Numbered from the stretch's first letter, positions 9,145 through 19,474 are shown. The stretch is 64,000 nucleotides of DNA from Caldimicrobium sp. (GCA_025059715.1 JANXCE010000004.1:1-64000); one strand, 5' to 3'. A program made the numbers and translations. The notes: generated by a model not told the origin, from the sequence alone.

Positions 9145-9881
9145 TACCCTTACAGGATTTGAATCCTCGTATAAAACCTCCCATAGTTACCTGGACACTC
9201 ATTGTCATCAATGTATTGGTTTTTCTATATGAAATCTCTTTGTCTACCTCTGAAAGAGAGATCTTTTTTAAAACTTATGGTTTTATACCTGCTCTTTTCT
9301 TTGATAATTATTTTGCAGTTCTTATAGGAAAAGCTCCCTGGGAACCCTATATCTCTATCCTCACACACCTCTTTATTCATGGGGGATGGCTTCATCTTAT
9401 AAGTAACATGTGGAGTCTCTGGATATTTGGAGACAATGTGGAGGATAGATTGGGATCTCTTAGGTTTCTGATTTTTTATCTTTTAATGGGTGTAGCAGCA
9501 TCTCTTGTGCATAGTTTAATTTATGCGGACTCTGTTATTCCTTTGGTAGGAGCAAGTGGAGCCATATCCGCAGTGATGGGTGCCTATTTTATGATGTATC
9601 CCTTTGCCAGAATATTGGTTTTGGTGCCCGTTTTCTTTGTTCCTCTATTTATAGAGGTGCCCGCTTTTATCTTTTTAGGACTTTGGTTCCTTCTTCAGTT
9701 TTACAGTGGGCTTTTTACCCTTGCCATGCCAGGCTCATTAGGAGGAGTTGCTTGGTTTGCCCATTTGGGTGGATTTATTGCCGGAGCAATCTTTTATAGG
9801 TTTTTCTGTAGAAAACACTGTAGGTATTTTAAAGATCAATATGGAATCTTTGGCTCTCTATTTGATTTAGATAAAACATAG
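9141..9881 (+). CDS. Rhomboid family intramembrane serine protease
   Basis: HGGWLHLISNMWSLWIFGDNVEDRLG, GASGAISAVMG, AHLGGFIAG. Confidence 0.92.
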   Translation: MIPLQDLNPRIKPPIVTWTLIVINVLVFLYEISLSTSEREIFFKTYGFIPALFFDNYFAVLIGKAPWEPYISILTHLFIHGGWLHLISNMWSLWIFGDNVEDRLGSLRFLIFYLLMGVAASLVHSLIYADSVIPLVGASGAISAVMGAYFMMYPFARILVLVPVFFVPLFIEVPAFIFLGLWFLLQFYSGLFTLAMPGSLGGVAWFAHLGGFIAGAIFYRFFCRKHCRYFKDQYGIFGSLFDLDKT

Positions 9882-9891
9882 GAGTGAAAAA

Positions 9892-10716
9892 ATGGGAGGC
9901 TTTGAATTATTGTTTATACTTCTACTTGCCTTGGCGATGCAACCCTTTTTAAGGCAAAAGTTTTTGGAAATGGCACGGGCTAAAATGATTGAAAAAATAG
10001 AAGCCCAAAGGGGCTCACGGGTAATACTTTTGGTCCATAGACAAGAAACTATGAGTTTTTTGGGATTTCCGCTCATGCGCTATATTGATATAAATGACTC
10101 AGAAGAAGTGATCCGTGCTATTCATCTCACCGATAAAGATGTCCCCATAGATATAATTCTTCATACTCCTGGAGGTTTAGTCTTAGCAGCTTTACAGATA
10201 GCCTTAGCTATCAAGAAGCATCCTGCTAAGGTTACAGCCTTCATACCCCATTATGCAATGAGTGGGGGCACCTTGATAGCCCTTGCCTGCGATGAAATTG
10301 TCATGGACGAGCATGCAGTGCTTGGCCCAGTTGATCCGCAGATAGAAGGCTATCCCGCTGCCTCAATATTAAGATTATTGAAAAGGAAACCTTTGGATAA
10401 AATAGAGGATAGAACTCTTATTTTAGCCGATGTAGCAGAAATGGCCCTAAGACAAATGAAAGACAATCTACGACTTATCTTAAATGAACGCCTTTCTGAG
10501 GAAAAAATTGAAGAATTAGCAGAAATACTTTCTCAAGGTTACTTTACCCACGATTATCCCATTACTTTTGAAGAGGCAAAAAGGCTTGGTCTACCAGTAT
10601 CCAAGGAAATGCCCATTGAAATTTATCAACTCATGAAATTATTTCCCCAACCTACGAGAAGCTTTCCCTCGGTAGAATACTTACCCCTTCCTAAAAAGAA
10701 AATTGAAAGGGCCTGA
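9892..10716 (+). CDS. SDH-type Clp-fold serine proteinase, membrane-anchored
   Basis: IDIILHTPGGLVLAALQIA, HYAMSGGTLIALACDEIVMDEHAVLGPVDPQIEGYPA. Confidence 0.88.
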   Translation: MGGFELLFILLLALAMQPFLRQKFLEMARAKMIEKIEAQRGSRVILLVHRQETMSFLGFPLMRYIDINDSEEVIRAIHLTDKDVPIDIILHTPGGLVLAALQIALAIKKHPAKVTAFIPHYAMSGGTLIALACDEIVMDEHAVLGPVDPQIEGYPAASILRLLKRKPLDKIEDRTLILADVAEMALRQMKDNLRLILNERLSEEKIEELAEILSQGYFTHDYPITFEEAKRLGLPVSKEMPIEIYQLMKLFPQPTRSFPSVEYLPLPKKKIERA

Positions 10717-11200
10717 AAATTCTAAGATTTGGATCAAAATCTTTCCCTTTAGTTTTGAACTCGAGTTAGATTCCTATGGAAGAGTAACATATTTAAGATT
10801 TGATCTTTATCTGACTTACGATAAGCCCCAATTTTCAGGGGAACCTGAAACTATCAATCAGGCTAATTCATTTGTGAAAGAATTCTTGTCCTACTTAAAA
10901 GGGACTAAAAATTATTTTGAAATTCCCCACAGTTTTAAAAGGACCTCCCCTTTATCTCAAAAGGTTCTTTTAACCCTACGAGAAATACCACGAGGAGAGG
11001 TGCGAACCTATGGAGAATTTGCTAAAAGAGTTGGCTTAGTCTCCTCTCCAAGGGCGGTTGGACAAATCTTAGCCCATAACCCATTACCATTAATTTATCC
11101 CTGTCATAGAATTATTAGTAAAAATCATCTTGGTGGATACTCTGCTAAGGTTCTAAATAAATGGCTCTTATTATATTGGGAAAAAATTTTAAAAACTTGA
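10703..11200 (+). CDS. ogt: Methylated-DNA--protein-cysteine methyltransferase
   Basis: IPRGEVRTYGEFA...PRAVGQILAHNPLPLIYPCHRII (PCHRI active site). Confidence 0.92.
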   Translation: MKGPENSKIWIKIFPFSFELELDSYGRVTYLRFDLYLTYDKPQFSGEPETINQANSFVKEFLSYLKGTKNYFEIPHSFKRTSPLSQKVLLTLREIPRGEVRTYGEFAKRVGLVSSPRAVGQILAHNPLPLIYPCHRIISKNHLGGYSAKVLNKWLLLYWEKILKT

Positions 11201-11295
11201 CGCCCCATAAGTCAAAGTTTTGACATTTGAATTTAACTTGAAGGGTTTATGAAATTTTTAGTTAGAAATAGGCAATAAGAATTTCTTAGGAAGAT

Positions 11296-11311
11296 TAGGC
11301 ACATTTTTTGT
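11296..11311 (+). promoter_or_regulatory. Candidate sigma54-like -24/-12 element upstream of fliL
   Basis: TAGGCACATTTTTTGT: GG-N10-GT versus GG-N10-GC consensus. Confidence 0.25.
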
Positions 11312-11339
11312 ATCTATTTTTTTGTCAAGGAGGTATTAT

Positions 11340-11813
11340 ATGGCAGAAGAAGTTAGGAGTGAAGAGAAGAAAGGGGGTAAAAAGAAGTTATTAATCTTTT
11401 TTCTTTTAGGACTTTTGATCATTGCTGTATCTGGAACAGGTGTTCTACTTATGTTAGGAAAAAAAGGGTCTGATGGGGAAGTTAAGGGTAAAAAGGCGAA
11501 GAAAAATCAACAAACCCTTTTTATTGATTTTGATCCGATTATTGTCAATCTTCTCGATCCTTCTGGAAAGAGATATCTGCAGATTAAGCTTAGTTTGGAG
11601 GTAGCAGATAAAAAAGCAGAACAAGAGATAAAGAGAAAGGAACCTAAGATAAGGGATAGAATTTTAACCATACTAAGTGGAAAGACCGTGGAGGAGGTTA
11701 TTATTCCAGACGCCAAAGAGAAGATTAAAGCAGAGATCCTAAGAAAACTGAAGGAAGATATAGATGAGGAAATGATAATAAATGTCTACATAACTCAATT
11801 TATCGTGGAGTGA
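11340..11813 (+). CDS. fliL: Flagellar basal body protein FliL
   Basis: N-terminal TM, FliL-like C-terminus, precedes fliM; ATG at 11340 preceded by AAGGAGG. Confidence 0.85.
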   Translation: MAEEVRSEEKKGGKKKLLIFFLLGLLIIAVSGTGVLLMLGKKGSDGEVKGKKAKKNQQTLFIDFDPIIVNLLDPSGKRYLQIKLSLEVADKKAEQEIKRKEPKIRDRILTILSGKTVEEVIIPDAKEKIKAEILRKLKEDIDEEMIINVYITQFIVE

Positions 11814-11820
11814 AAAGTTT

Positions 11821-12798
11821 ATGGAAAAGGTTCTTTCTCAGGAAGAGATTGATGCCTTACTTGCTGGGTTAGACAGTGGGAAAATTGATATCACTCCTGA
11901 AGAAAAGGGAGAGATCGAGGCTCGCTCTTTTGATTTTAAAAATTATGTTATTTCTACCAGATTAAAAATTCCAGGGATTGATGTTATTAACGATCATTTA
12001 GCTAGATCCTTAAGAATTAGCTTTTCCACACTTTTAAGAGAAATCGTAGATCTTACAAATATTCCCACACAGATGGAGCGATTTAAAGATTTTATGAATA
12101 AAATTCCTGTTCCTACTTCTATACATGTATTCAAGTTGGAGCCTCTAAAGGGCAATGTTCTCCTAATAATTGATGCACCCTTAGTGTTTGTCTTTGTGGA
12201 GAGATTTTTGGGTGGAGGTGAAAGAAAGATAATTAAAGTAGAGGGCAGGGAATTTACCCCTATTGAGCAAAGACTGATTAAAAGAGTGGTAGATATGATT
12301 TTTATTGAACTTGAAAAGGCTTGGAAAAATATCTATCCTGTCAAAGCAAAGTATATCAGAGGAGAGGTAAATCCTCAGTTTGCAAGAGTGCTTCAACCAG
12401 AGGAGACCGTAATAGTAACTGGTTTTACTGTGGATTTAGAAAGTCTCAGCGGAAAAATTCTCTTTTGTTACTCTCTTAGTGCCCTTCAACCTATTAAGGA
12501 GAAACTTTACTCTCCTTATCAAATAGAAGAAGTAATTGATGTAAAGTGGAAAAGGGCCTTAGAGCAAGTAATCTTAGGTAGTCAAGTTACTCTTAAAGCT
12601 TTTTTAGGTAAGGGCCAGATAACCTTAGGAGATTTGCTCCATTTAGAGGTAGGCGATGTGATTGTGTTGGAGAGAAAGATTGAGGAGCCAGTGGAAATCT
12701 TGATTGAGGATACACCTAAAATATTGGGAAGACTTGGTGTTTATAGAGGACACTTAGCGCTAAAAATTGATAACTTTATAACCTCTGAACAAGAGTAA
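11821..12798 (+). CDS. fliM: Flagellar motor switch protein FliM
   Basis: LSQEEIDALLAGLDSG and switch domain. Confidence 0.95.
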   Translation: MEKVLSQEEIDALLAGLDSGKIDITPEEKGEIEARSFDFKNYVISTRLKIPGIDVINDHLARSLRISFSTLLREIVDLTNIPTQMERFKDFMNKIPVPTSIHVFKLEPLKGNVLLIIDAPLVFVFVERFLGGGERKIIKVEGREFTPIEQRLIKRVVDMIFIELEKAWKNIYPVKAKYIRGEVNPQFARVLQPEETVIVTGFTVDLESLSGKILFCYSLSALQPIKEKLYSPYQIEEVIDVKWKRALEQVILGSQVTLKAFLGKGQITLGDLLHLEVGDVIVLERKIEEPVEILIEDTPKILGRLGVYRGHLALKIDNFITSEQE

Positions 12799-12809
12799 GG
12801 AGGCCTAAT

Positions 12810-13286
12810 ATGTCTGAGGAAAAATTAGAGAACAGAGAGGAGCACATTAATCCCGATGATTTGATGGCCATGTGGGAGTCTGCTCTAAGAGAAGCTCAAG
12901 TTGTTACAAGCAAGGAGGAAAAATCTGCGGAAGAGATAGTTTCTCAAGAGCAGAGGCCCTCAATAAAGGAGACTCAACCCATTAAACTTCAGGAATTGAC
13001 GCCTTCCAAAGAAACAGGCCATCCGCAAGAGCTGGACTTTATTTTAGATATTCCTTTAGAAATTTCTGTAGAAATAGGCAGAACAAGAATGTTAATCAAA
13101 GACCTCTTAAAGCTTAATCAGGGGGCTATAATTGAATTGGACAAATTTGCTGGTGAACCTGTGGAAATATATGTAAATGGAAGACTTATGGCAAAGGGAG
13201 AAGTAGTGGTGGTGAATGAGCGCTTTGGAGTGAGGATAACCGAAATCATAAGTGCTCAGGATAGGATCAAAAGGTTGGGGTCCTAA
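12810..13286 (+). CDS. fliN: Flagellar motor switch protein FliN
   Basis: ILDIPLEISVEIGRTRMLIKDLLKLNQGAIIELDKFAGEPVEIYVNGRLMAKGEVVVVNERFGVRITEI. Confidence 0.95.
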   Translation: MSEEKLENREEHINPDDLMAMWESALREAQVVTSKEEKSAEEIVSQEQRPSIKETQPIKLQELTPSKETGHPQELDFILDIPLEISVEIGRTRMLIKDLLKLNQGAIIELDKFAGEPVEIYVNGRLMAKGEVVVVNERFGVRITEIISAQDRIKRLGS

Positions 13287-13291
13287 TAATT

Positions 13292-13543
13292 ATGGAATGG
13301 ATAAATTATATTCAAGGTTTAGGTGTTCTTTTTCTTATATTGAGTGCCTTACCTTTGGTTTCCTACCTGTATAGCAGATTCCAAAAAAAATCTATCCAAT
13401 CTTCTCAGATAAAGATACTTGAGATCAAGCCTATTGCCTATAAGGCACAACTAATGTTAATTGAGATAGAGGGAAGAAAACTTTTAATAGGGCTTTCAGA
13501 TAAGGGATTTAGTTACTTGGGGGAGTTTAAAAGTGATAGCTAA
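13292..13543 (+). CDS. fliO: Flagellar protein FliO (putative)
   Basis: Short single-TM protein between fliN and fliP. Confidence 0.7.
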   Translation: MEWINYIQGLGVLFLILSALPLVSYLYSRFQKKSIQSSQIKILEIKPIAYKAQLMLIEIEGRKLLIGLSDKGFSYLGEFKSDS

Positions 13544-14231
13544 CCTTTATCTATTGACTCTACCTGCTATAAAACTTACAGTAGAGTCTACCCAAAATCC
13601 AGCCCAATTTAGCACCCTTCTCCAGATCCTTCTCCTCTTAACAGTATTATCGGTTGCTCCTGCCTTACTTCTTATGCTTACCTCTTTTACACGACTAGTA
13701 ATTGTTTTTTCCATACTGAGACACGCCTTGGGACTTCAGCAAACTCCACCAAATCAAGTATTAATCTCCTTGGCTCTCTTTTTAACCTTTTTTATCATGA
13801 GCCCCGTGTTTCAAGAGGTATACAAACAGGCCATTCAGCCCTATCTTAAAAAAGAAATTGATGAAAAAACTCTCTTTGAAAGAGCCAGTCTTCCCTTTAA
13901 GAACTTTATGCTTAAAAATACTCGAGAAAAGGACTTGGCGCTCTTTATCAAACTTAGAGGTGAGGAAAGACCAAAAAGTAAAGAAGAGATTTCACTCCTC
14001 ACTCTTATTCCAGCCTTCATGATTAGCGAACTAAAAACCGCCTTTCAAATTGGATTTCTTCTCTATGTTCCTTTCTTAGTGATTGATATTGTGGTCTCCA
14101 GTGTTTTAATTTCTATGGGAGTTCTCATGCTTCCTCCTACAATGATTTCTTTACCTCTTAAACTTCTCCTTTTTGTCCTCGTAGATGGTTGGAATCTTCT
14201 TGTAATGTCATTAGTGAAAAGTTTTTATTAG
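13533..14231 (+). CDS. fliP: Flagellar type III export protein FliP
   Basis: FTRLVIVFSILRHALGLQQTPPNQVLISLALFLTFFIM; ISMGVLMLPPTMISLPLKLLLFVLVDGWNLLV. Confidence 0.96.
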   Translation: MIANLYLLTLPAIKLTVESTQNPAQFSTLLQILLLLTVLSVAPALLLMLTSFTRLVIVFSILRHALGLQQTPPNQVLISLALFLTFFIMSPVFQEVYKQAIQPYLKKEIDEKTLFERASLPFKNFMLKNTREKDLALFIKLRGEERPKSKEEISLLTLIPAFMISELKTAFQIGFLLYVPFLVIDIVVSSVLISMGVLMLPPTMISLPLKLLLFVLVDGWNLLVMSLVKSFY

Positions 14232-14243
14232 GGAGGGAGGATC

Positions 14244-14513
14244 ATGACGGATACCGTAGTAATAACCTTAGCCAAAGAAGCCATTAAACTTAGTCTATTA
14301 CTATCCGCCCCACTGCTAATAACCGCCTTAGTTGTTGGGCTGGTGATCAGTATTTTTCAAGCGGTAACCCAAATTCAGGAAATGACTCTTACCTTTGTTC
14401 CCAAAATACTTGCCATGGTAGTGGTTTTGTTTATCACCTTACCATGGTTTTTGAAAAAATTAACCGAGTTTACCGAAAGGCTTTTACTCAATATCCCAGG
14501 GATGCTTAAATGA
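14244..14513 (+). CDS. fliQ: Flagellar export protein FliQ
   Basis: ISIFQAVTQIQEMTLTFVPKILA. Confidence 0.95.
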   Translation: MTDTVVITLAKEAIKLSLLLSAPLLITALVVGLVISIFQAVTQIQEMTLTFVPKILAMVVVLFITLPWFLKKLTEFTERLLLNIPGMLK

Positions 14514-15289
14514 ACCCGGGACTCATCATCTATATATTAGAAAGAGAACTTCCCCTTTTTCTCCTAATTTTTTTGCGAACCCTTTTTCTGTTAGTAATCT
14601 TTCCCATCTTTGCCGGAAATTTCTTTCCCACTAAGGGAAAAATCGCTTTGTCCTTAGTTTTGGCTCTATCCTTAACTCCTTTTTTAAGTTCCAAAGTAGG
14701 TGCTCCAAAGGATCTTGGAGAGCTCTTTTTTTTAATAATCTCTGATTTTTTTCTCATGTTTGTAGTAGCCCTTTTTTTCAGACTTATTATTGGAGGCTTG
14801 CAATTAGGTGGTGAACTGGTGGGATTACAGATGGGATTCGGTATATCGCAAACCTTTGATCCCATAAGTGGAGTGAGTATGCCTGTTATAGCTCAGTTTA
14901 TATACTTTATTTTTATATTTTTCTTTTTTTCCTTAGATGTTCATCATAACCTCATTTATTTTTTAATTAAGTCCTTTTATGAGCTTCCCCCTGGAATTCT
15001 GTTCAATAGCGAAAATTTCTTTAGGTTTATAATTAAAAAGAGTCACCTCTTATTTGACATTGCTGTCAAATTTTTGGCACCACTTATAGTTTTTATGTTC
15101 TTAATAAATGTGATTCTGGGAGTAATAGGTAGACTTCTTCCTCAGATAAATGTTCTTTTTGTAAGTTTTCCCCTTACCCTTGGGTTAGGATTATTTTTCC
15201 TTAGTCTGATGCTATTGGTAGTGCCTAAGGTCCTCAAACAATACTTTTTCCAATTTGGAGAGTTTTTGATCTCTATTTTAAGACTCTGA
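14510..15289 (+). CDS. fliR: Flagellar export protein FliR
   Basis: GELVGLQMGFGISQTFDPISGVSMPVI. Confidence 0.95.
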   Translation: MNPGLIIYILERELPLFLLIFLRTLFLLVIFPIFAGNFFPTKGKIALSLVLALSLTPFLSSKVGAPKDLGELFFLIISDFFLMFVVALFFRLIIGGLQLGGELVGLQMGFGISQTFDPISGVSMPVIAQFIYFIFIFFFFSLDVHHNLIYFLIKSFYELPPGILFNSENFFRFIIKKSHLLFDIAVKFLAPLIVFMFLINVILGVIGRLLPQINVLFVSFPLTLGLGLFFLSLMLLVVPKVLKQYFFQFGEFLISILRL

Positions 15290-15296
15290 GGGTGCC

Positions 15297-16376
15297 ATGC
15301 CTGAGGAACAGGCTCAAGAGCGAACGGAAGAGGCAACGCCACGGCGGAGAGAAGAGGCTCGTAAACGTGGCCAGATTGTAAAGAGTAGAGAGTTATCTTC
15401 TGTGGCCATTTTATCCACAGGTTTTATTTTTTTATTTTTCTCAAGTCTTATCTTTTTTCAACAGTATATCTTTATCACAAGGATCAGTTTTTCTAATTTT
15501 ACCTCAGACTTGACTGACTTGGGCTATTTTCTTTACTTTTTTAAAACTTGCACCCAAGCCATGTTAAAATTCCTTCTTCCCTACTTAGTATTATTGGTGC
15601 TTGTTGCGATAGTGATCTATCTGATTCAAACCGGAGGTGGTGTTTGGGCTACAGAGGCTCTGGGATTGAAATTGGAAAGAATAGATCCTATCGAAGGCTT
15701 TAAAAGACTTTTTTCCATGGTGGCCCTCTTTGAACTAATTAAGTCCCTGGCTAAATTGGCTATAATAGTTAGTCTTGGTTACTGGATTGTAAGTCAAAAT
15801 GTTGGCACCATAGTAAAACTATTGGGTCAAAACTCCTCTCAGCTCATCCTTGCTTTGAAATTTCTACTTCAGGAACTGATGAGTAAGTTACTCTTTGTTT
15901 TAGCCTTTCTTGCTCTTTTGGATTGGTTGTACAACCGTTGGGATGTGGAGAGAAAACTCAGGATGACCCGTCAAGAACTTAAGGAAGAGCTCAAGCAAAC
16001 AGAAGGTGATCCCTGGGTAAAGGCTAAAATTAGACAGAAACAACGTCAAATTAGCAAACAGAGAATGCTTGCGGAAGTGCCCAAAGCGGATGTAGTCATA
16101 ACTAACCCCGAACACTATGCGGTAGCTCTCAAATATGACTTAGGTCAGATGCCCGCACCCAAGGTTATAGCTAAGGGTATGGATCATTTAGCCCAAAAAA
16201 TCAAGGAAATAGCCAAAAAACACGGAGTTCCTCTCTATGAGGATCCACCACTGGCACAAATTTTGTATAGAAAAGTTGAGATAGGAGCCTATATTCCAGA
16301 GGACCTATATGGGGCTGTGGCTAAGATTTTAGCTCAGGTATACAAACTAAGAAAGTGGAAGAATAGGAGCTCCTAA
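15297..16376 (+). CDS. flhB: Flagellar export protein FlhB
   Basis: EEATPRRREEARKRGQIVKSRE, autocleavage NPEHYAVAL. Confidence 0.96.
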   Translation: MPEEQAQERTEEATPRRREEARKRGQIVKSRELSSVAILSTGFIFLFFSSLIFFQQYIFITRISFSNFTSDLTDLGYFLYFFKTCTQAMLKFLLPYLVLLVLVAIVIYLIQTGGGVWATEALGLKLERIDPIEGFKRLFSMVALFELIKSLAKLAIIVSLGYWIVSQNVGTIVKLLGQNSSQLILALKFLLQELMSKLLFVLAFLALLDWLYNRWDVERKLRMTRQELKEELKQTEGDPWVKAKIRQKQRQISKQRMLAEVPKADVVITNPEHYAVALKYDLGQMPAPKVIAKGMDHLAQKIKEIAKKHGVPLYEDPPLAQILYRKVEIGAYIPEDLYGAVAKILAQVYKLRKWKNRSS

Positions 16377-18439
16377 TGGAAAGAGGCTTAACAATCAAAT
16401 CTCTGATAGATTTCTATAGTATAAGTGCTGTTTTAGGTATTATAGTTCTCTTTTCTCTTATTATATTTCCTTTGCCAAGATTTCTCATTGATTTAGCTTT
16501 ATCTCTCAATTTTTCTATAAGTCTTCTCATTTTGATCATGGCCATGCAGGTTAATAAACCTCTTGATTTTACAGCCTTTCCTGCTCTATTGCTGTTAACC
16601 ACCCTTTTCCGATTAACGATGAACATTGCTACTACCCGAGTGATTTTACTTCGTGGACATGAGGGAGTTGATGCAGCAGGGCATTTAATAAAAAGTTTTG
16701 GAGAGTTTGTAGTGGGTGGGAATTATGTGGTAGGCTTTGTAGTATTTCTCATTTTGATTTTAATTAATTTTGTGGTTATAACCAAAGGTGCTGGAAGAAT
16801 TGCGGAGGTTGCTGCAAGGTTTACTTTAGATGCCATGCCAGGAAAACAAATGGCTATTGATGCGGATCTCAGTGCGGGACTTATTGACGAGAGGGAGGCT
16901 AGACGAAGGAGAGAAGAGATTGCAAAAGAGGCTGAGTTCTACGGTGCTATGGATGGTGCCTCTAAATTCATTCGAGGTGAGGCGATAGCGGGGCTTATCA
17001 TTACAGTTATTAATATCATCGGAGGGATTTTGATAGGAACTCTACAAAAGGGTTTAGATCTGGCCACTTCCGCCAGAACTTACACGATCCTTACAATAGG
17101 TGATGGATTAGTTTCTCAACTTCCCGCAATAGTAGTATCTACCTCCGCAGGTATTATAGTTAGTAGGGCTGCCGCTGAGGCAGGCATGGGGAAGGATATT
17201 GCCAAACAATTCGTTCATAAACCTGAGGCTATGTTTTTAGCCAGTGGTGCAGTGTTTGCACTGGGCTTAATTCCGGGGCTACCTTTTCTTCCCTTCTTTA
17301 TTTTTGCCCTCTTTCTCTTGTCTTTGGGGTTTCTCTCTTATAGACAGATTCAAAGAAAAGAGGTTCAACCTCCAGTAGAGACACTACCTCCACCCCCTGA
17401 AGTAGAGGAAATTAAGCCAGTGGAACTATTAGCGGTAGAGTTAGGCTATGGACTTATATATCTTGCGGACGATACAAGGGGAGGGGATCTGCTTGAGAGA
17501 ATAAAGGGATTACGAAAGCAGTTGGCTCACGAGTTAGGTATTGTTATCCCTGCAGTGCATGTCAGAGATAATTTGTCTTTGAAACCTGGAGAATATCAAA
17601 TTTTGATAAAGGGTGTGGCGGTAGCTAAGGCAGAGCTGTTACCAAATTATTACCTTGCGCTTCCTCCCTATGGAGAAGCCATCCCCCCTGAGGGAGCGAT
17701 TCCTACCATAGAACCCACCTTTGGGATGAAGGCTTATTTTGTGTCTGAAGAGCTTCGCGAGTCTGCTGAAATGGCAGGTTTTACCGTAGTTACATTATCC
17801 ACAGTTATTACTACTCACTTATCGGAGATTATAAAGACTTTTGCGGATGAACTTTTAACCAAACAGGAGGTTCAAAAGATAATAGAAACTATGAATAAAT
17901 ACTATCCTAAGCTTGTTGAGGAGACCCTGAATACTGTAAATCTTAATACTATACAAAAGGTTTTACAAAATCTCTTAAAAGAGGGCATACCTCTAAGGGA
18001 TATGGTTACCATTTTTGAGGCTATAAGCGATTATGGGACAACTATAAAAGATGTAGATATTCTTACTGAATATGTTCGCCAACGATTGGGAAGACTAATT
18101 ATAAAACCTCTTTTGGTTGATAATAAGTTGCCTTGCATTCTCGTAGGCGAGGATATAGAGGAGATAATAAGAAAGAGTCTTCAGAAGACAGAGCAGGGAA
18201 CTTTTTTAATGATTGATCCTAAAATTGGGGCAAAGATTGTAACCGCCCTGTCTCAGGCAGTTGAAAGATATACCCAGAAGAATCTAATGCCCTCTATATT
18301 GACTGGACCTACAATACGGAGACATCTCCGAAAACTTATAGAAAGGACACTCAGGCCAGTAGCTGTGCTATCTCAGGCGGAGATTCCAGGAGAGATCCAA
18401 GTGGAAATTTTAGAAGTAGTTAAATTGATTAGAGAATAG
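16376..18439 (+). CDS. flhA: Flagellar export protein FlhA
   Basis: AEVAARFTLDAMPGKQMAIDADLSAGLIDEREARRRREEI. Confidence 0.96.
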   Translation: MERGLTIKSLIDFYSISAVLGIIVLFSLIIFPLPRFLIDLALSLNFSISLLILIMAMQVNKPLDFTAFPALLLLTTLFRLTMNIATTRVILLRGHEGVDAAGHLIKSFGEFVVGGNYVVGFVVFLILILINFVVITKGAGRIAEVAARFTLDAMPGKQMAIDADLSAGLIDEREARRRREEIAKEAEFYGAMDGASKFIRGEAIAGLIITVINIIGGILIGTLQKGLDLATSARTYTILTIGDGLVSQLPAIVVSTSAGIIVSRAAAEAGMGKDIAKQFVHKPEAMFLASGAVFALGLIPGLPFLPFFIFALFLLSLGFLSYRQIQRKEVQPPVETLPPPPEVEEIKPVELLAVELGYGLIYLADDTRGGDLLERIKGLRKQLAHELGIVIPAVHVRDNLSLKPGEYQILIKGVAVAKAELLPNYYLALPPYGEAIPPEGAIPTIEPTFGMKAYFVSEELRESAEMAGFTVVTLSTVITTHLSEIIKTFADELLTKQEVQKIIETMNKYYPKLVEETLNTVNLNTIQKVLQNLLKEGIPLRDMVTIFEAISDYGTTIKDVDILTEYVRQRLGRLIIKPLLVDNKLPCILVGEDIEEIIRKSLQKTEQGTFLMIDPKIGAKIVTALSQAVERYTQKNLMPSILTGPTIRRHLRKLIERTLRPVAVLSQAEIPGEIQVEILEVVKLIRE

Positions 18440-18444
18440 GAGCT

Positions 18445-19458
18445 ATGAGAATAAAAAAGTTTAGAGCTAAAAATATGATTGAGGCCTTAAGAAAGGTTAA
18501 AGAAGAGTTTGGAGATGAGGCGGTAATTCTCGATTCTGGGAAAGTGAGAGAGGAAAATCAGGAATTCTATGAGGTTGTAGCTGCTGTCGAAGAAAGGGAA
18601 ATAGAAATATCCTCTAATAGTAACTCTCTTTCTCATTCTTACGCCTTGGAAGTAGGGATGTCAAATTACAGGGAAATTCTCAAGGAATTGCAGGATATCA
18701 AGAATCTCTTAAAAGTTTTAGCTACAGATAAAAAGGATGTCTCGGGATATTTAGAAGTCGAAGGGGTTCCAGGGGATTTAGCACAAAAAATCTATGCCTT
18801 TAATGGCGATTTGAGAGAATTTTTGCGATATAGTTGGCGTAGTAAAGGTGTTAATCCATTATCTCGTGTGCAGGTTTTTGTAGGGGAGGCAGGTGTAGGC
18901 AAAACTACAGGTCTTTATAAAATAGCCTTTTGGTTTAAATATTATCGTAAACAGAAAGTAGCAGTAATAGAGACAGATAACTATAAGGTTGGAGCTAAGG
19001 AGCAGGCTCAAAGACTTTCAAATCTACTGGATATTCCAATCTATGTAACCGATTGGGAAGAATTAGGCAGACATTTAGATGTTTTGTTAGAAAGGCATGA
19101 TTTTTTATTTATAGATACCCCAAGTCTTGGAAAGAAATTTTATTTTCAAGAATTAACAGAGATTTATAATCATTATCCTTCATTCAGATTCTATTGGGTG
19201 GTGAGAAGCACTGATTACTGGGACCACAATTTGGAAATCTGGGAGGGATTAAAAAGTTTACCAGTGGAAGGTCTTATTTTAACCTTTATAGATAAGTATT
19301 TAAAGGGATATAGACTTTTTTGGCTCCTGTATGAGGATATTCCCCTTCCGGTCTTTATTTCCAGAGGGGAGCGGATACCAGAAGATATTGAAAAAATTAA
19401 TGAGGATAAGTGGTTAGAGTTACTAACTAGAGGAGTAAAGGAAGTTCAAAAAATTTAA
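18445..19458 (+). CDS. flhF: FlhF-like SRP-type GTPase (divergent)
   Basis: MRIKKFRAKNMIEALRKVKEEFGDEAVIL; P-loop GEAGVGKTTGLYKIA; between flhA and flhG. Confidence 0.85.
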   Translation: MRIKKFRAKNMIEALRKVKEEFGDEAVILDSGKVREENQEFYEVVAAVEEREIEISSNSNSLSHSYALEVGMSNYREILKELQDIKNLLKVLATDKKDVSGYLEVEGVPGDLAQKIYAFNGDLREFLRYSWRSKGVNPLSRVQVFVGEAGVGKTTGLYKIAFWFKYYRKQKVAVIETDNYKVGAKEQAQRLSNLLDIPIYVTDWEELGRHLDVLLERHDFLFIDTPSLGKKFYFQELTEIYNHYPSFRFYWVVRSTDYWDHNLEIWEGLKSLPVEGLILTFIDKYLKGYRLFWLLYEDIPLPVFISRGERIPEDIEKINEDKWLELLTRGVKEVQKI

Positions 19459-19474
19459 AACATATGGAGGAACT

